64,000 bases of DNA from the NCBI RefSeq assembly GCF_025698545.1, contig NC_068572.1, forward strand, positions 4,030,001-4,094,000. Direction: 5' to 3'. Each line of letters begins with the position of its first letter. The stretch's first letter is position 1. The notes under the pieces are model-generated. The model had not been told where the DNA came from, did no database searches, and saw only the letters and a program-made list of their open reading frames with translations. Both the position numbers and the translations under genes were made by a program. Positions 60,883-64,000 of the stretch are shown piece after piece. Source of the stretch: Gossypium raimondii (Eukaryota > Streptophyta > Magnoliopsida > Malvales > Malvaceae).

Positions 60883-62469
60883 ATGATCATCGATATTTTT
60901 TTAGCCATAATTGATTATCATACCAGAATGACTTGGGTGTATCTTTCAAGGCTCAAGAGTGATGTTATTCTTCACTTGAAACAATTTCTTACCTTGGTCA
61001 AACTCAATTCTCAACTTGTATCAATGATAATGGATATGAATTTTTCAACTCTAAATGTAACTCTTCATTTTCTTCTTTCGAAATGGTTCATCAAAGTTCT
61101 TGTGTACACATTCCTCAACAAAAAGGCATTGTTGAACGCAAATATAAACATTTGTTAGAAATTTCCCGAGCCCTTAAATTTCAATTTGGTGTACTTACTA
61201 AATTTTGGGGTAAATGTGTGTTTGTAGCTTGTTCCATTATTAATCGACTCCCCATATTAGTTTTGTGTTGGAAATCTTCGTTCAAAATGTTACACCATCG
61301 TTCTCCTAATTTGTCCCATTTGAGAAGACATAGGCATCCGTTGTGAACTTGTTAGCAAGATTTAGTTCTTCTTTAACACATAGGCATTGAAACAAAATTA
61401 AATGTGTATTTAGATATTTCAGAGAAACCGTTGGAATGAGGTTATTTTATTCAAGTGATTCAAGATCTCTAATAGTTGGTATTAGTTGTTGCCTATTCAA
61501 ATCATGCAAAAATAATTACAATGCATGAGGCTAGTCAAGAGTATTTTTGGCTAAGTTATTGACCTAACATATCCAAAAGATATATGATTTGCCTCTGCAA
61601 GAAAAGATATCAACTATCTTATACGAACAAAATGCAACATGTATAGTTCAATTAAAGAGTGATTACATCAAAGGTGACATAGAAGTTCAACAAATTCGTT
61701 CTAGTGATAATTTGACTAATTATCTTAACAAGACATTGCCAACCACAACATTTGAAAGTACAGTATACAAGATTAGAATGCTTGGACTTAAAGATGCAAT
61801 ATGACATTGGAATTTGGGGGAGTCTAAAACACATTGTACTCTTTTCCTTTAATTAAAATTTTATCCTACTAGGTTTTCTTGGTAAAGATTTTCAATGAGA
61901 TAGCTTGTAATAGGAGATTGTATACTCTTTTTCCTTTATTAGTTTTTCATCCCATAGGGTTTTTCCTAATAAAGTTTTAACGAGACACATTTTCATTAAT
62001 GGACATCTAAAGGGGAATGTTGTAAATCCATTGATAAATGGATGCCCATATAACTCCTAAAACCTCCACATTCATTCTCTTGTAACTCTTGTAATCCCTA
62101 AAAAACTTATAAGGTGCATTAATTCTCTTTTGTAACCTATGGTGATTGAGACCCTATAAATAAAGGGCATGTATAAGATTTTGGTATTACAAGTGAAAGT
62201 TGAATTATCCTTCCATTTTCTACTTTTCTCTATTATTCTTACTATAATTCTCTTAGTTTTGTAAGATTTAGAATATTTTTGGTTATTGTTGATGAATAAT
62301 TTTTTAATATATTGTCAACATGTTTGATATATATATATTTTTAAAATAATTTAAAAATAATCTTATTACACAAAAACTTTGAATAAGACAACATTTTTTT
62401 ATTTATTCACTTTTAATCTTATTCTATCTTCCACAATAGAAGATTAAAAAGAACAAAAAACAATACTAA

Positions 62470-62600
62470 GGCCTCCTTTGGATGAGCGATTGTCGTGATA
62501 CGGTGGAATCTTTTACTTCACGGCCACAATAATTAATCACATCATCATCGTTATTTTTAACCTTACCGAAAATAAACACACTGTCCACCCAAACTAAACC
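62470..62600. mobile_element. Tourist-like (PIF/Harbinger) MITE
   Basis: The 131-bp element opens GGCCTCCTTTGGATGAGCG and its right-end complement is GGTTTAGTTTGGGTGGACA. It is flanked by TAA on both sides (62467-62469, 62601-62603), the usual PIF/Harbinger target. It lies 54 bp beyond the AOC-D stop codon, in its likely 3' UTR. Confidence 0.6.
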
Positions 62601-62654
62601 TAAGAGTCCATAGACATCTCAATTTATTAAAATTATATAACATTAATAAATGAT

Positions 62655-63547
62655 TTAATTAGTGAAATTTGCAATAGCAGCATGTGGCTCACAAGCCTTA
62701 GCAGCCGGAAAGGCTTCAACAGCTGGGTGAGGCTCAACCGGCTTGCAAAGCAGCTCTTCTGGGAGCTCACCAATCCCCTTCAAGTAAAACGTGTAGAAAA
62801 TCTTGAAGGGGAAGACAATTTGGCGGAGCTTCACCTGACCAGTGACACCTTCAAAAATTCCTGACCCACCTTTAATAGCGAGAAACGTGTCCTGGTAAGT
62901 CAAGTAAGGTCCCTGCACTGCTATGTGACCGTAGTCCCCGAAGTAAAAGCTGAAGATGGCCTCGTAGCGATCACCTTTCATTTCGGGTTTGTGCTCTATT
63001 AATATGCATATCCCTGCTGTTATTCCTATTCGTTTCTCCAAATCTCCCCTATATATCTGTATATATACATTTTCAAGATTAATTTCACAAATTAATGCAG
63101 TGAGATTAATAAAAAGGAAAGCTTACTTTGTTGCTAAAAGGGACAAGATCACCAAGTGAGTTCACAGATTTTTGACTTAAACGAAGATAAGCAGGACTAC
63201 CACGATCTCTCTCATTCATCTCATATATATGCAGTTCTTGAACTTTATCTGAAACAAGCACAAAATCCCAGAAATATTAAACAAGATCAACCCAAAGAGA
63301 CAAATCAAATGATGGGTACGAATCAAAATTTACCAGGAGCTGAGTTATCAGATGGAATAGCCTGGCTTTTGCAAGTGAAAGCTCGTTTGGGAGCCGAGAA
63401 AGTGAAAAGCTTGTGAGTTTGAGTTAAAGAAGGGCTTTTGATGGGCTTGAAAGATGAATTAGCTGCAGGCAACAAGGTTTTTGATCTGGGGTTACTTATT
63501 ATCCCAGAAGAAATGGTGGACCTTAAAGCAAAGCTTGAAGCGGCCAT
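62655..63547 (-). CDS. AOC: Allene oxide cyclase copy D (plastid-type, 3 exons)
   Basis: Minus-strand exons 63547-63334, 63248-63127 and 63056-62655 encode 245 residues. The transit peptide starts [15 protein letters not shown] and ends near SAPDKVQEL. Barrel motifs match the other copies, with small differences such as [20 protein letters not shown] and KLRQIVFPF. The enzyme and pathway are as for copies A and B. The frame stays open far upstream of the chosen ATG, but [10 protein letters not shown] matches the family start and lies about 75 bp after the TATA box. It is more diverged from A and B than they are from each other. Copies C and D share the MAAS opening, which A and B have replaced by MSALRS. 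Confidence 0.95.
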
Positions 63548-63618
63548 CGGGTTGTAAGTGTGTTTGGTTGAAAAGAAAGTAGAGGAATTGATGAGAAAGT
63601 GAGGGAATGTGGGAGTGG

Positions 63619-63700
63619 ATTTATATAGATGGGGAAAAGAAAGGCAAGTGGACGGTGAATTTTGTTGGTGCTGTGTTTCAGGTGGACGGAATGACGGTGC
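63619..63700 (-). promoter_or_regulatory. AOC-D core promoter: TATA box, no G-box
   Basis: On the minus strand TATAAAT is at 63625-63619. The CACCGTCCAC box is kept just upstream, but where copies A, B and C have CACGTG this copy reads CCACCTGAAAC (near 63,680-63,690). The sequence beyond, 63,700-64,000, shows no gene. Confidence 0.5.
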
Positions 63701-64000
63701 AACTATGGTAATGAAAAGATTTTTGTAGATTGCATGATACACGCGGTTTTTCATAGAACCGGAAAATATTTGGACGGAAACATGTGTGTCATTCTTATTA
63801 TTGAAAAACTGTCCAAATATTTTGGATTTCATTAGTTTTCAAAAATAGAATTGTTTTTATTTGAGATTACTTACTATAATGTTGAATTTTTACTTTTAGT
63901 AGAAGTGAAGTTGATAAAATTTTTTAGGGGTTTAAATTAAATTTTAATTTTTAATAGTCTATATTTTTATCATTTTTAAATGATTAAATTAAATTATTAT

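Larger units (their letters stand above)
55150..62300 (+). mobile_element. Ty1/copia retrotransposon, fossil, with nested insertions
   Basis: Parts recognised in order: gag (about 55,400-56,020; WSRSIRITLLAKNNLGFVDG), the gag zinc-knuckle region (about 57,560-57,680; DHYKIKGHKWEFCYKL), protease and GAG-pre-integrase pieces (57,800-58,530), integrase core (about 60,890-61,350; IIDYHTRMTWVYL) and a 3' end piece of the RNase H region (61,590-61,800; VQQIRSSDNLTNYLNK). A purine tract 'aaaggggaa' precedes TGTTGTAAATCC at 62018, the likely start of the 3' LTR. The element is heavily broken with many interruptions and holds a solo LTR and another unexplained insert. It is old relative to the solo LTR within it. 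Confidence 0.75.

Overview
The window is nuclear DNA of a eudicot plant: intron-rich genes with GT-AG junctions, AT-rich intergenic DNA and heavy nested transposon cover. The long solo LTRs opening TGTAACACCCC, the GC-rich 'gcccggcccg' hAT-type MITEs and the plant-mobile-domain (PMD) MULEs resemble repeats I associate with cotton (Gossypium). That assignment is recognition from memory, not a computed result.

Layout. (1) 1-8,070: a complete six-exon ARL8-type small GTPase gene (752-3112, +) with a hairpin MITE in intron 1, an AT-rich gap with nothing recognised, and a single-exon plasmodesmata-located-protein (DUF26) gene (7201-8016, -) with a MULE-type MITE 55 bp upstream of its start codon. 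(2) 8,071-20,150: decayed Mutator-like DNA (a long foldback, a transposase zinc-knuckle tail, a PMD pseudogene) cut by two solo LTRs with perfect 5-bp target duplications. The first LTR carries two hAT-type MITEs. (3) 21,829-28,293: a 12-exon p300/CBP-type histone acetyltransferase (HAC) gene of 1,244 codons that is open throughout. It has a short N-terminus, a tandem acidic repeat and a His at the position of the p300 general-acid Tyr. (4) 29,085-36,900: a head-to-head inverted duplication of an allene oxide cyclase (AOC) gene. One arm is interrupted by a 3.2-kb PMD-carrying MULE whose empty target site survives in the other arm. (5) 37,202-50,365: a hAT-type MITE, then an old solo LTR split by a 9.85-kb gypsy element. 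(6) 53,224-53,962: a third AOC gene lacking the plastid transit peptide. (7) 55,150-62,300: a broken copia element containing a 2.3-kb solo LTR. (8) 62,470-63,547: a Tourist-like MITE and a fourth AOC gene.

The functional theme is jasmonate synthesis. Four AOC genes lie within 31 kb, three with a transit peptide and one without, and TE insertions have spread them apart. AOC makes 12-oxo-phytodienoic acid in plastids, so the copy without a transit peptide is the most notable gene-level oddity, followed by the HAC paralog with an altered catalytic position. I see no wholly new multi-gene system. The best leads are the AOC cluster architecture and the HAC substitution. No tRNA, rRNA or CRISPR features were seen.
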